NCBI RefSeq assembly: GCF_036108815.1
Contig: NZ_CP107985.1
Location: forward strand, 3,968,001 to 4,032,000
Source: Streptomyces sp. NBC_00353
Lineage (GTDB): Bacteria; Actinomycetota; Actinomycetes; Streptomycetales; Streptomycetaceae
Length of the DNA stretch: 64,000 bases
Reading direction: 5' to 3'
Positions 1 to 8,603 of the stretch are shown here, piece after piece. The first letter of the stretch is position 1. Every line of letters starts with the position of its first letter. The position numbers and the translations under genes are program-made. The notes beneath the pieces were generated by a model. The model saw nothing but the letters and a program-made list of their open reading frames with translations. It had not been told where the DNA came from and did no database searches.

Positions 1-1072
1 GACCGGCGACACGCAGGCCGTCGGAATCGATCTGCGCTCCGGCCGCCGCGTCTGGGAGTGTGCGGACGGAGCCAAGGGGCAGGCGGCCCTGCCCGCCGGC
101 GAGGATCTCTGCTTCGTCGCCGGGCCGTCCGAGTTCCTCTGGCTGTCAGCCAAGAACGGACAGGTCATGCACCGGGTGGCGCACGAGGACGGGTTCAAGG
201 ACGCGCCGTATCTGACGGTGTCGGACATCGTCGGCCAGTCCGGGCCGGTCATCTGGTTCACCGGCTCCCACAAGGTCACCGTGAAGGCCAAGAAGCCGAA
301 GAAGGGCAAGAAGCCCGGTAAGGACACCCAGGCCGTCGTGTCGTTCCTCTTCGCGTACGACGTCGTGCAGCGCAAGGAGGTGTGGCGGACTTCCGTACCC
401 ACCGGGCGTGAATCGGCCGCCCCCGCCTACCGGTTGATCACCGTCCGGCCGGACGACGTCGTCGTACGTCAGAAGAGTGCGACGCTCACTCCGGGAGACG
501 TCAAGGCCGCCAGGGGCAAGGCGGTCTTCCGCGGCTTCGACCGCGAGAGCGGGAAGCTGCTGTGGACCAGGTCGTTCGGCAAGGTCGGGCCGGACGGGGC
601 GGCCGTCGGCGACGACAAGGGGCTGCTCTACGCGGCGGTGGGCGACGATCTCCAGACGTTCGAGATGCCCGGGGGCAAGCCGGAGTGGACCCTGAACGGC
701 ACCGCGGGCTCCGTGTTCGGGACCCCGGTGCCGGCCGGAACGCTCCTGCACATCACCAACCGCAACCAGGAAGTCGGCGCGGTCGACCGGGCCACCGGAA
801 AGCTGCACTGGCGGCGGTCCACTGAGGCGACGCCCGGCGGCGCCGCGCCCGCCATCACCGTCAGCCTCTCCGGCAAGACCCTGCTGGCGGCCGGAGGGGC
901 GCAGGTCACCGCGTTCTCGGCGGAGGACGGACGGCGGCTGTGGAAGTTCCAGGACATCGGGGTGCAGGATCCGAAGGGGGCCACGGTCACCGCTCCGTAC
1001 CGGGTGCTGGCGTTCGGGAAGACCGCCGTGGTCCAACGCGAGTGGATCTTCTACGCGTTCCCGGTGGCGTGA
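1..1072 (+). CDS. PQQ-binding-like beta-propeller protein (5' end outside window)
   Basis: The reading frame is open from base 2 and ends at a TGA at 1070-1072, so about 356 C-terminal residues are visible and the N-terminus lies upstream. The protein shows repeated beta-propeller blades of the PQQ/BamB type, seen as recurring units such as VGIDLRSGRRVWE, FRGFDRESGKLLWTRSF, VDRATGKLHWRRS and FSAEDGRRLWKF. In Streptomyces such repeats occur in secreted or membrane-anchored proteins and behind Ser/Thr kinase domains, so the missing part decides the role. No quinone cofactor binding can be shown from these residues. A hairpin at 1099-1128 probably ends the transcript. Confidence 0.75.
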   Translation, partial: TGDTQAVGIDLRSGRRVWECADGAKGQAALPAGEDLCFVAGPSEFLWLSAKNGQVMHRVAHEDGFKDAPYLTVSDIVGQSGPVIWFTGSHKVTVKAKKPKKGKKPGKDTQAVVSFLFAYDVVQRKEVWRTSVPTGRESAAPAYRLITVRPDDVVVRQKSATLTPGDVKAARGKAVFRGFDRESGKLLWTRSFGKVGPDGAAVGDDKGLLYAAVGDDLQTFEMPGGKPEWTLNGTAGSVFGTPVPAGTLLHITNRNQEVGAVDRATGKLHWRRSTEATPGGAAPAITVSLSGKTLLAAGGAQVTAFSAEDGRRLWKFQDIGVQDPKGATVTAPYRVLAFGKTAVVQREWIFYAFPVA

Positions 1073-1098
1073 ACCCGCAGGACACCCGCCTTCCGGGG

Positions 1099-1128
1099 GA
1101 ACCCCGCGGCCGCCACGGCACGGGGTTC
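1099..1128 (+). terminator. Hairpin after the beta-propeller gene
   Basis: Inverted repeat GAACCCCG / CGGGGTTC (8-bp stem, 14-nt loop), 27 bases after the stop codon, followed by TT. It is a plausible intrinsic terminator of the U-poor Streptomyces type. Confidence 0.5.
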
Positions 1129-1218
1129 TTGCATCGCCCGGCACCCGGTGACCGTATGGATGTGTTGCGCTCACTCATGGGGTAGTCCCACGATCGCCCC
1201 GTCATCGGAGGTGATCCC

Positions 1219-2391
1219 GTGTCAGGCACGGTCCTGCGCACCGTCTGCTCTGCGGCGCTCGCCGCCCTCGTCCTGGCCTCCCCCGCCGTTGCCGCCCCCG
1301 TGGAACCGGACCCCGGGCCCTCGGGCGTGGCCACCGGCAAGGGCCCCGACTCCACCAAGAGCATCGCCGAGCTGCTGACCGAGCTGCGCACGCTGTACCG
1401 GCAGGCGGAGGAGGCCACGGAGACGTACAACGGGACCGTGGCCGAGCTGAAGAAACGGACCACCGAGGCGAAACGGCTCGATTCCGCCCTCTCCGCGGCC
1501 AGGCTCGCACTGGCCCGCAGCCACGACGAAGCGGGGCGGCTGGCCCGTGAGCAGTACCAGGGGCGGTCCGACTTCTCCTCGTACGCACAGCTGCTGCTGG
1601 CCCGTGATCCCGAGCACGCCCTGGACCAGGGGCATGTGATCCAACGGGTGTCCGCGGACCGGGCCGCGACCGTGAAGCGGCTCACCGGCACCGCGAAACA
1701 CGCCGACGGCCTGGCCACCGCATCCCGCAAGGTACGCGACAGACAGCGGGTACTGGCGGCGCGGCAGAAGAAGCAGCGGGACACGGTGCGGGCGCGGCTG
1801 CGAAACGTCGAGAAGCTGCTGGCCACCCTCTCCGCCGAAAGGATCGCCCAGATGTCCCGGCTGGAGCAGCAGGCCACGGAGAAGGCCCAGGGCGCGCTGG
1901 TCGCCTCGGGCGCCCTGTCCTCGTCCCGGCAGCCGTCCGAGGAGGGCGGCGAGGCGGTGAAGTACGCGATCGGGCAGGTCGGCAAGCCGTATGTGTGGGG
2001 TGCGGAAGGGCCGGGGTCGTTCGACTGCTCCGGGCTCACCTCACGGGCCTGGGCCACCGCGGGCCGGCCCATCCCGCGAACCTCCCAGGAACAGTGGCAG
2101 CGGCTGCGGAAGGTGCCGCTGAAAGCGCTGCGCCCGGGTGACCTGGTGATCTACTTCCCGAAGGCCACGCACGTGGCGCTGTACATCGGCAACGGCCTGG
2201 TGGTGCAGGCGCCCCGGCCGGGGACCCGGGTGAAGGTCTCACCGGTGGCGTCGAACCCGCTGCTCGGCGCCGTGCGGCCGGACCCTGAGAACGCATCGCT
2301 GCGCACGTACGAGCGGCCGGAGCTGCCCCGGGATGCGTCGGACGACTCGGACACGGGGTACAGCTCGTCGTCCGCCCCCACCGGCGCGTAG
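1219..2391 (+). CDS. Secreted C40 (NlpC/P60) peptidoglycan endopeptidase
   Basis: A 390-residue protein starting at a GTG with an excellent ribosome site (GGAGGTGAT, 3 bases before the start). Residues 1-26 look like a Sec signal peptide ending in AVAA. Residues about 50-235 are charged, Gln/Ala/Arg-rich and alpha-helical, a coiled-coil of the kind seen in RipA-like hydrolases. The C-terminal NlpC/P60 domain contains the catalytic cysteine in FDCSGLT, the histidine in THVALYIG and the usual LRPGDLV stretch. Such enzymes cut D-gamma-glutamyl-meso-DAP bonds in the wall. A short Ser/Thr/Asp-rich tail follows. It stands alone and converges on the flavoprotein gene. Confidence 0.9.
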   Translation: MSGTVLRTVCSAALAALVLASPAVAAPVEPDPGPSGVATGKGPDSTKSIAELLTELRTLYRQAEEATETYNGTVAELKKRTTEAKRLDSALSAARLALARSHDEAGRLAREQYQGRSDFSSYAQLLLARDPEHALDQGHVIQRVSADRAATVKRLTGTAKHADGLATASRKVRDRQRVLAARQKKQRDTVRARLRNVEKLLATLSAERIAQMSRLEQQATEKAQGALVASGALSSSRQPSEEGGEAVKYAIGQVGKPYVWGAEGPGSFDCSGLTSRAWATAGRPIPRTSQEQWQRLRKVPLKALRPGDLVIYFPKATHVALYIGNGLVVQAPRPGTRVKVSPVASNPLLGAVRPDPENASLRTYERPELPRDASDDSDTGYSSSSAPTGA

Positions 2392-2423
2392 CGCAAGCTC
2401 CCGCGAGTCACCCTGGCCGGGCC

Positions 2424-2455
2424 GCCTGTGGGCCGTCCGAAGGCGGCCCACAGGC
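2424..2455. terminator. Bidirectional hairpin between converging genes
   Basis: Perfect 12-bp stem GCCTGTGGGCCG / CGGCCCACAGGC with an 8-nt loop. It lies between the converging NlpC/P60 gene (ends 2391) and the flavoprotein gene (ends 2492) and can serve both. Confidence 0.7.
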
Positions 2456-2491
2456 ACCGATGTTCACCAACGCTGACCAGTACTTCGCAGG

Positions 2492-3739
2492 TCAGGCGGC
2501 GGATGCGGCCCCGGAGACCTGGGCCAGGTACGCGTTCGTCTTCTCCGGGTCGAAGAAGAAGTTGTCGAAGTCCGCCGGGTTGTCGAACCCGTTGGCGAAG
2601 CGGTCGGCGACCGGCTGGAGCTGGCCGGCTGCGCCGATCAGGTTCAGCACGTGCTCCGGCGGTACGCCGAGCATGGCGTTCGTCCACTTCACGACGTGCT
2701 GCGCGGTGTCCCAGTAGCGGTCGAAGGTGGACTGCATCCAGTCCGCGTCGAACGGACGGTCGCCGTGCTCGATGATCGACCGGAGGTACGCATCGGCGCA
2801 CTTGGAGGCCGAGTTGGAGCCCTGGCCGGTGATCGGGTCGTTGGCGACGACCACGTCCGCCACGCCGAGCACCAGACCGCCGCCGGGCAGCCGGCCGATC
2901 GGCTTGCGGACGGTCGGGGCATAACGGCCCGCCAGGGTGCCGTTGGCGTCCGTCAGTTCGACCTTGGTGGCACGGGCGTACTCCCACGGCGTGAACTGCT
3001 CCATGAGCTCCAGCGTCTTCGCGAGGTGCTCGGAGGGGTCCTTGATGCCCTGGAACACGTCCAGCGGGCCGCCCGGGATGCCTTCCCAGAACAGGATGTC
3101 GGCGCGGCCGGACGTGGTCAGGGTCGGCATCACGAAGAGCTCGCCGACGCCCGGGACCAGGTTGCAGCGGACCGCGTCGAACTCGGGGTGCTCGGGGCGC
3201 GGGCCCATGCCGTGGACGTACGCGACGGCCAGTGCGCGCTGCGGGGCGTCGAACGGCGAACGGGACGCGTCCCGCCCGAACATGGAGACCAGCTCGCCCT
3301 TGCCCGCGGAGACCATCACCAGGTCGTAGGTGCGGGAGAAGTAGTCGAGGTCCGAGACGGCCGCACCGTGGATGACGAGCTGTCCGCCACGCTGGGCGAA
3401 CGTCTCCATCCAGCCGGCCATCTTCACGCGCTGGTCGACGGACTGGGCGAAGCCGTCCAGCTTGCCGACCCAGTCGATGGCGCGCGAGGAGTCGGGGGCG
3501 GCGACCGAGACGCCGAGGCCCTCGATGCGCGGGGCCTGGGACTCCCAGAAGTTGAGCTGGAGGTCGCGCTCGTGCTGCAGCGCCGTGTCGAACATGCACT
3601 GCGTCGACATGACCCGGCCGGACCGGATCTCGTCGGCCGTGCGGTTGGACATCAGGGTGACTTCGTACCCACTGGACTGCAGTCCGAGGGCGAGCTGGAG
3701 ACCGGACTGGCCGGCACCGACTATGAGTATCTTCCGCAT
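2492..3739 (-). CDS. Styrene/indole monooxygenase-like flavoprotein (StyA family)
   Basis: A 415-residue protein with an N-terminal Rossmann FAD motif (ILIVGAGQSGLQLALGL, residues 4-20). It has the domain pattern of styrene monooxygenase StyA-type two-component flavoprotein oxygenases, including the late FAD-contact stretch DPITGQGSNSASK. These use reduced FAD supplied by a separate reductase to epoxidise styrene or indole. No StyB-like reductase is visible nearby. The start ATG is preceded by CGGAG. It begins only 43 bases downstream of cvnD on the same strand, so it is probably the last gene of the conservon transcript. Other cvn clusters carry P450s in this position, which suggests a redox output. 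The substrate is unknown. Confidence 0.8.
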   Translation of the reverse strand: MRKILIVGAGQSGLQLALGLQSSGYEVTLMSNRTADEIRSGRVMSTQCMFDTALQHERDLQLNFWESQAPRIEGLGVSVAAPDSSRAIDWVGKLDGFAQSVDQRVKMAGWMETFAQRGGQLVIHGAAVSDLDYFSRTYDLVMVSAGKGELVSMFGRDASRSPFDAPQRALAVAYVHGMGPRPEHPEFDAVRCNLVPGVGELFVMPTLTTSGRADILFWEGIPGGPLDVFQGIKDPSEHLAKTLELMEQFTPWEYARATKVELTDANGTLAGRYAPTVRKPIGRLPGGGLVLGVADVVVANDPITGQGSNSASKCADAYLRSIIEHGDRPFDADWMQSTFDRYWDTAQHVVKWTNAMLGVPPEHVLNLIGAAGQLQPVADRFANGFDNPADFDNFFFDPEKTNAYLAQVSGAASAA

Positions 3740-3782
3740 CGCGGTTCTCCGTTACTTCTACGTGTACGTGCGCGTGTTGTGT

Positions 3783-4433
3783 CTAAGCGGGTGTGGCGTC
3801 AAGAGCGTGGCCCACAAGGGCCAGCAGCGACTCGACGACCGTGATCCTGTTACGCGCATCCATGATCACAACGGGTACGTGCAGGGGTATGGTCAGGGCC
3901 TCCCTGACGTCCTCCGCCTCGAATCCGGGTGTTCCCTCGAAGTGGTTGACGGCCACGATGTACGGCAGTCCGCAGCTCTCGAAGTAGTCGAGCGCGGGAA
4001 AGCAGTCGGAGAGCCGCCGGGTGTCGGCGAGCACGACCGCCCCGATCGCGCCGCGCACCAGGTCGTCCCACATGAACCAGAAGCGCTGCTGTCCGGGCGT
4101 GCCGAACACGTACAGCACGAGGTCGTCGTCGAGGGTGAGACGGCCGAAGTCCATCGCGACGGTCGTGGTGACCTTGTCGGGCGTCGCGGTGAGGTCGTCG
4201 GTCTCCTCGCTGGCCTGGGTCATCAACGCTTCGGTCTGCAGGGGGGTGATCTCGGAGACCGATCCCACGAAGGTCGTCTTGCCGACGCCGAACCCGCCCG
4301 CGACCACTATCTTCGTGGCTATGGGGGCCCTGGTGTGGTCCAGCTGCCATGCCTGCAGTGACTCTTCGGTCTGGCTCTCCGGTCCCGGCTGACGCGGGGC
4401 GGACAGCAGCGAGTCAGAGACGGCGGAGTCCAT
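3783..4433 (-). CDS. cvnD: Conservon GTPase-like protein CvnD
   Basis: A 216-residue small GTP-binding protein of the conservon D class. The P-loop GGFGVGKTT lies at residues 46-54. A DFGRLTLDDDLVLYVFGTPGQQRFW segment holds the Ras-like switch II GTPGQ signature, and AVNHFEG matches the guanine-base NKxD position in degenerate form. CvnD proteins are Ras/Rab-like and act with the membrane sensor CvnA and roadblock protein CvnB. The start overlaps the end of cvnC by 20 bases, indicating translational coupling. The cluster number cannot be assigned without comparison with the numbered S. coelicolor conservons. Confidence 0.88.
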   Translation of the reverse strand: MDSAVSDSLLSAPRQPGPESQTEESLQAWQLDHTRAPIATKIVVAGGFGVGKTTFVGSVSEITPLQTEALMTQASEETDDLTATPDKVTTTVAMDFGRLTLDDDLVLYVFGTPGQQRFWFMWDDLVRGAIGAVVLADTRRLSDCFPALDYFESCGLPYIVAVNHFEGTPGFEAEDVREALTIPLHVPVVIMDARNRITVVESLLALVGHALDATPA

Positions 4434-4827
4434 TCAGCACCCTTTCGAGCAGTGCGCGGTCGGGCTGGCCGGTGCCGTGACCGGTCCCGTACACACGGAT
4501 CTTTCCCTGGTCGGCCAAGTCGCTGAGCAGCACTCGGACCACGCCGAGCGGCATCTTCAACAGGGCCGAGATCTCCGCGACCGTACGCATGCGGCGGCAG
4601 ATTTCGACAATGGCCTGGAGCTCCGGCATCACACGCGTGGTGAGGCTGCCGTTGGTGAGCTCGCGGCGCTCCTCGGGCGCTTCCAGCGCGGCCACGAACG
4701 TCTCGACGAGGAGGACGTGACCGAAGCGGGTGCGGCCGCCGGTGAGCGAGTACGGGCGGACCCGGGCAGGCCGGCGGTCGGAACCGCGGACGGGGAGCCT
4801 GCGGGCGGGTTCAGCAGCGGGCATCAC
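4414..4827 (-). CDS. cvnC: DUF742 protein CvnC
   Basis: A 137-residue DUF742 protein: the start region has RVRPYSLTGGRTR, and the middle and end form a winged-helix-like domain (LQAIVEICRRMRTVAEISALLKMPLGVVRVLLSDLADQGKIRVY). The start is GTG at 4827, overlapping the cvnB stop by four bases (GTGA). An ATG one codon later is an equal candidate. In conservons this protein sits between the roadblock protein and the GTPase. A DNA-binding role is only suggested by the helix-turn-helix-like pattern. Confidence 0.85.
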   Translation of the reverse strand: MMPAAEPARRLPVRGSDRRPARVRPYSLTGGRTRFGHVLLVETFVAALEAPEERRELTNGSLTTRVMPELQAIVEICRRMRTVAEISALLKMPLGVVRVLLSDLADQGKIRVYGTGHGTGQPDRALLERVLNGLRRL

Positions 4828-5303
4828 TGGGCGCTCTCCATCGATTTGCGCAGTTCACTGCGGAGTTCGGGGGTGAGTACGTGTCCGGCACGGCCGACGA
4901 AGAGCGCCATGTGGTACGCGATGACGCTCATGTCGCAGTCGGGTGTGGCGTGCACGCCGAGCAGGGATCCGTCGCTGATCGACATGATGAAGACGCTGCC
5001 CTCGTCCATGGCGACCATGGTCTGCTTGACGCCACCGCCGTCCATCAGCTTCGCGGCGCCGATGGTGAGGGAGCCGATGCCGGAGACGATGGTCGCGAGG
5101 TCGGCGCTGGAGCCCCTGGGGCCGTCCTGCCGGCCCGTCGCTCTGGCGGCGTGGTGGCCGGGGTCGGAGGAGAGCAGCATCAGTCCGTCGGACGAGACGA
5201 CCGTGACCGAGTGGACCCCTGGCACCTCCTCGACGAGATTGCTCAGCAACCAGTGAAGGTTCCGGGCCTCGGTACTCAGCCCGAATGTGCTGGGCGCAGT
5301 CAA
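4824..5303 (-). CDS. cvnB: Roadblock/LC7-domain protein CvnB
   Basis: A 159-residue roadblock/LC7 fold protein (LLSNLVEEVPGVHSVTVVSSDGLMLLSS, then LATIVSGIGSLTIGAAKLM and VFIMSISDGSLLGVHA). This family regulates Ras-like NTPases and pairs with CvnD. The start is a TTG (5303-5301) that overlaps the cvnA stop as TTGA. It has a strong Shine-Dalgarno GAGGAGG seven bases upstream, which supports the unusual start codon. All four cvn genes are thus coupled by overlaps. Confidence 0.87.
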   Translation of the reverse strand: MTAPSTFGLSTEARNLHWLLSNLVEEVPGVHSVTVVSSDGLMLLSSDPGHHAARATGRQDGPRGSSADLATIVSGIGSLTIGAAKLMDGGGVKQTMVAMDEGSVFIMSISDGSLLGVHATPDCDMSVIAYHMALFVGRAGHVLTPELRSELRKSMESAQ

Positions 5304-8266
5304 CTGCGTGCCTCCTCGACTGTGTCCCCCGTGTCATCGATTCGACCGCCGGAACGGTCTGCCAGCTCGGCGTGGTCGGTCTGTGCGGTGCGTTCGCTCC
5401 GGTCGACGTCGACGTCGAGGGCAGGGCCGGCGCCGGCGGCACTGCCGACGCCCTCGGCGATCTCCGCCTCGACATCGCGGCGGCCGTCCTTCGCGCCCTG
5501 ATGGAAGCCGCCGAGGCGACGGCGCAGCGCTTCCTTGTCCAGGCTGCCCTTGCGCTCGGTGGCAGGGGCGGCGGCGGGCTTCACGACCTTGGGGGTGCGC
5601 TTGGGCAGCCCCTTGTCGGTGATGCGTTCGCCCTGCGGCTGCTGCTGTGGTTCCGGCTGCCGGGGGCCGGGAAAGGCCTCTGCGACGGTGGTGACGGCCG
5701 GGACGGGAGCGGTGAAGGGCTCCTGGCTCTCGTCCGCGGTGCGCTCGTGGCGGTCGGGGCCGATGGCGTACGGGTCGGACGCCATCGGGGCCGCGGGAGC
5801 CGGCGGGGCCGCCCGGAACTCCGGGACCTCGGGGAGCCGGACCTGCATCGTGGTCTCGGCCTCTGTCTCGGCGGCGAGCGGCTCAGGTGCGGGCGACTCG
5901 GCTGCGACCGGCTCGGTTGCGACCGGAGCCGGTGCGGGCACCGGCTCTGTGCCGGGCTCCGCTCCCGCGTCGCGGATCGACTGCTCGGCCGCGGCGATCA
6001 GCGGGTCATCGGGCAGTGCGAGCGTCCGGCCCGGCAGGGAGTTGGAGTTGGCCTCGGCGACCGATCCCGGCAGGTTCAGCGCGGGCGCGTCCCCCGGCAC
6101 CCGCACCGGCGGCGGGGTGGCGGTCGGCGGCGCCTTCGGCAGCAGCGCCTGCGGCAGCACGACGACCGCCGTCACACCGCTGCCCTTCTGCTCGCGCAGC
6201 TGGACCCGCACTCCGTGGCGCGCCGCCAGCAGCGACGTCACCTGGAGTCCGAGGCCCGCTCCGTCCGCGCCCTGCCGGCCCGCCTCGAACGAGGACGCGT
6301 CGGCCAGCCGGGCGTTGAGCTCGCCCATGCGTACGGACGACATCCCGATGCCCTCGTCCTGAACGGAGAGCATCACCTCGCCGGACTCCAGCAGCCAGCC
6401 GGACAGCTGGACATGGGAGTCGGGCGGCGAGAAGGAGGTCGCGTTCTCCAGGAGCTCGGCGACCAGGTGGCTGAGGTCGTCGGCGGCGAAGCCGGCGATC
6501 TGGGCATGCGGTGGCAGCGACTGGATGGTGACCCGCTCGTACCGCTCGATCTCACTAACGGCCGCCCGCAGGACGTCGACCAGCGGGATCGGGCCGGAGT
6601 GACCGTGGCCGTGCTCGGCGCCCGCGAGGACCAGCATGTTCTCGCTGTGGCGGCGCATGACCGTGGCCATGTGGTCGAGCTTGAAGAGCGTGGCGAGCCG
6701 CTCCGGGTCCTGCTCGCGCTCCTCCAGGCTCTCGATGACGCCGAGCTGGCGCTCGACGAGGCCGAGGGTGCGCAACGAGAGGTTGACGAAGGTGTGGTGG
6801 ACCGTGTTCTTCAGCTGCTCCAGCTGGGCGGCCAGGTCGGCCGTGCGGACCTGGAGTTCGGCGCGCTGGAGGGACAAGGCCTCGTGCCCGGCGACGAGCT
6901 CGCCGCGCTCCTTCTCCAGGTTCGCGAACCGGCCGTTGAACTCGTGGAGCAGCCCCTGCAGCTTGCCGTGCAGCGTGTTGAGGTTCCGTACGACCTGGGC
7001 GAACTCGTCGTTGCGGCCGGTGTAGCGGACCGGCTCGGCGGTGCCGGGCTCCGCGGCGAGGCGGGCGGCGCCGATCCGCAGGACGGCGAGCGGCTGGGTG
7101 AGCGTGCGGGCCACGGCGGTGGAGACGCCGACGGCGATCAGCAGACAGCCGCCGAGCAGCGCGATGTGCAGTTCGAGCGCGGTGACGTCGTCGTCGCGCA
7201 GCTGCTCCAGTCGCTGGATCCGGGCGGTGCCGAGTGCGGACTCGACGCTGCGCATCCGGTCGATGCGGGCGGAGAGTGACGCCTCGACCTTCTTCCGGTT
7301 CACCTGCTGGTCGGAGTCCGACAGCTCGGGGCGGTCGGTGAGCGCGGCGAGGTACTTCTCCGCGCTGTTGACCTCGGGCCCGGTGACGGTGGAGGAGAGC
7401 TTCTCGCGGGCGGTGGAGCCCGCGGCCTGGTCGAAGTCGGCGAGCGCGGCGAGCTCGCGGACCCTGGCCTGCTGGGCGGCTGCGCTCAGCTCGTCACGGT
7501 TGCGGTCGTCCTCGCTCGGGCCCTCGTCCTGGGGCTGCACGGGCAGCCCGGTGAACGGGTCGATCTGCGGGGTGGTGGCCACTTCGCGGGGCACCGACAG
7601 CGCGGCGATCAGCAGCCCGCGGGTGGCGGAGGCCTGCTCTGCCGCCTGGCCGAGGGCAAGGGGCGCACGGGTGGCCTCGGCGGCGCGCGGCGGCGTCTTC
7701 TCGGCCAGTTCGTCGGCGAGGTCCTGCAGCTTGGCGATGACCTCGGAGTACGCCTGGTGGGCCGCGAGCGCCGAGCCCTTGCCGGTGAGCGCGGTGCGGC
7801 GCAGCGAGGGGATCGTGGAGAGGTCGCGGCGCAGCGCGGCCGGGGCCGTGTCGCGGATCTCGTCGATCTGCTGGTCGACGCGGGCGCTGCGGCTGCTGGG
7901 TCCGTCGCTCTTCGGGCCGGACTTCTCGGCCCGGCCGCTCGCGATGTAGGCGGTGACCTCGTCACGCTCGTCCGCGAGGGCGTGCGCGAGCGCCACCGCC
8001 TGCTGATTCAGCTCGGCGAGCGTGACCAACCGCTGGGACTCGTTCAGTTCGGAGGAGGCGCCGAGCGCCGCGGGCGCACCCGCGGCGATGACGGTGATGC
8101 CGACGACCGCGACGCCGGCGACCAGCCGGCTGCGTACGCGTACGGTGCGCCGGGTGGGCTCACCTTCGGCCGGCGGCAGAGGTGTCGCCCCGGAACCGCT
8201 TCGCTTGCTGCCCTTGCTCCGAGGCCGCTTCTTCTGCACCGGTGCTCGCAATCTTGACTCGTCCAC
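5300..8266 (-). CDS. cvnA: Nitrate/nitrite-sensing-domain histidine kinase CvnA
   Basis: A 988-residue membrane sensor kinase of the conservon A class. In order: a basic N-terminus rich in K/R/S; a first membrane helix (residues about 47-68); an extracellular helical NIT-type domain to about residue 355; a second helix (LHIALLGGCLLIAVGVSTAVA); a HAMP segment; a dimerisation helix with LDHMATVMRRHSENMLVLAG; an ATPase domain with N box HLVAELLENATSF, DEGIGM and GLGLQVTSLLAARHGV; and an Ala/Pro/Glu-rich tail of about 280 residues. No receiver protein is linked. Output is thought to pass through CvnB, C and D. The GTG start has only AAGG directly before it, so the exact start is less certain. A GTGAC-N5-GTCAC repeat lies just upstream. 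Confidence 0.88.
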   Translation of the reverse strand: MDESRLRAPVQKKRPRSKGSKRSGSGATPLPPAEGEPTRRTVRVRSRLVAGVAVVGITVIAAGAPAALGASSELNESQRLVTLAELNQQAVALAHALADERDEVTAYIASGRAEKSGPKSDGPSSRSARVDQQIDEIRDTAPAALRRDLSTIPSLRRTALTGKGSALAAHQAYSEVIAKLQDLADELAEKTPPRAAEATRAPLALGQAAEQASATRGLLIAALSVPREVATTPQIDPFTGLPVQPQDEGPSEDDRNRDELSAAAQQARVRELAALADFDQAAGSTAREKLSSTVTGPEVNSAEKYLAALTDRPELSDSDQQVNRKKVEASLSARIDRMRSVESALGTARIQRLEQLRDDDVTALELHIALLGGCLLIAVGVSTAVARTLTQPLAVLRIGAARLAAEPGTAEPVRYTGRNDEFAQVVRNLNTLHGKLQGLLHEFNGRFANLEKERGELVAGHEALSLQRAELQVRTADLAAQLEQLKNTVHHTFVNLSLRTLGLVERQLGVIESLEEREQDPERLATLFKLDHMATVMRRHSENMLVLAGAEHGHGHSGPIPLVDVLRAAVSEIERYERVTIQSLPPHAQIAGFAADDLSHLVAELLENATSFSPPDSHVQLSGWLLESGEVMLSVQDEGIGMSSVRMGELNARLADASSFEAGRQGADGAGLGLQVTSLLAARHGVRVQLREQKGSGVTAVVVLPQALLPKAPPTATPPPVRVPGDAPALNLPGSVAEANSNSLPGRTLALPDDPLIAAAEQSIRDAGAEPGTEPVPAPAPVATEPVAAESPAPEPLAAETEAETTMQVRLPEVPEFRAAPPAPAAPMASDPYAIGPDRHERTADESQEPFTAPVPAVTTVAEAFPGPRQPEPQQQPQGERITDKGLPKRTPKVVKPAAAPATERKGSLDKEALRRRLGGFHQGAKDGRRDVEAEIAEGVGSAAGAGPALDVDVDRSERTAQTDHAELADRSGGRIDDTGDTVEEARS

Positions 8267-8603
8267 CCTTGAAGCAGAGGTGACGTTCGGTCACATGGAA
8301 CGGCGCCCCGACCCCTGGTACGGCTTCTGACCATTCCAGTGCTTTTGAGAGGGGGGCGCGCATCAACCGCTCCGCCACCTGAACGAGTGAACATCACTCC
8401 AGAGTTGACGAACAAGTCTCCCCACACGCGTCGTCGCGCACACCCGGGCCCCGGGCTGGAACTTCCGCGCAGGCTTTGGCAGGATGCCCGCCCGCACGCC
8501 GCTCGGAGCCATTCCTTCCGCTCAAGAGGCAGGGCTGACCTGCCCGTACGGTCCAACGACGCACTCGTGCAGGGTCGGTGAAGGCGTCGTGCAGACTTGC
8601 CGT
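8267..8603. other. 337-base intergenic region between divergent cvnA and the PP2C-like gene
   Basis: No convincing coding sequence is seen. It must carry the divergent promoters. A stretch on the minus strand (about 8330-8380) resembles the first half of a class II tRNA (D-arm and an anticodon-arm-like CTCAAAA loop), but no T-arm or acceptor complement follows, so it is not called as a tRNA. The GTGAC repeat near cvnA is the only other structure noted. Confidence 0.5.
8280..8294. promoter_or_regulatory. Inverted repeat upstream of cvnA
   Basis: Perfect GTGAC-GTTCG-GTCAC repeat, 14 bases upstream of the cvnA start codon. It may be an operator or chance; no regulator is known. Confidence 0.3.

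Noticed and set aside
8330..8390. Possible class II tRNA on the minus strand
   Set aside because: A D-arm-like GGTGGCGGAGCGGTTGATGC and a CTCAAAA loop are present, but there is no GTTCGA T-arm, no acceptor pairing and no plausible anticodon stem.
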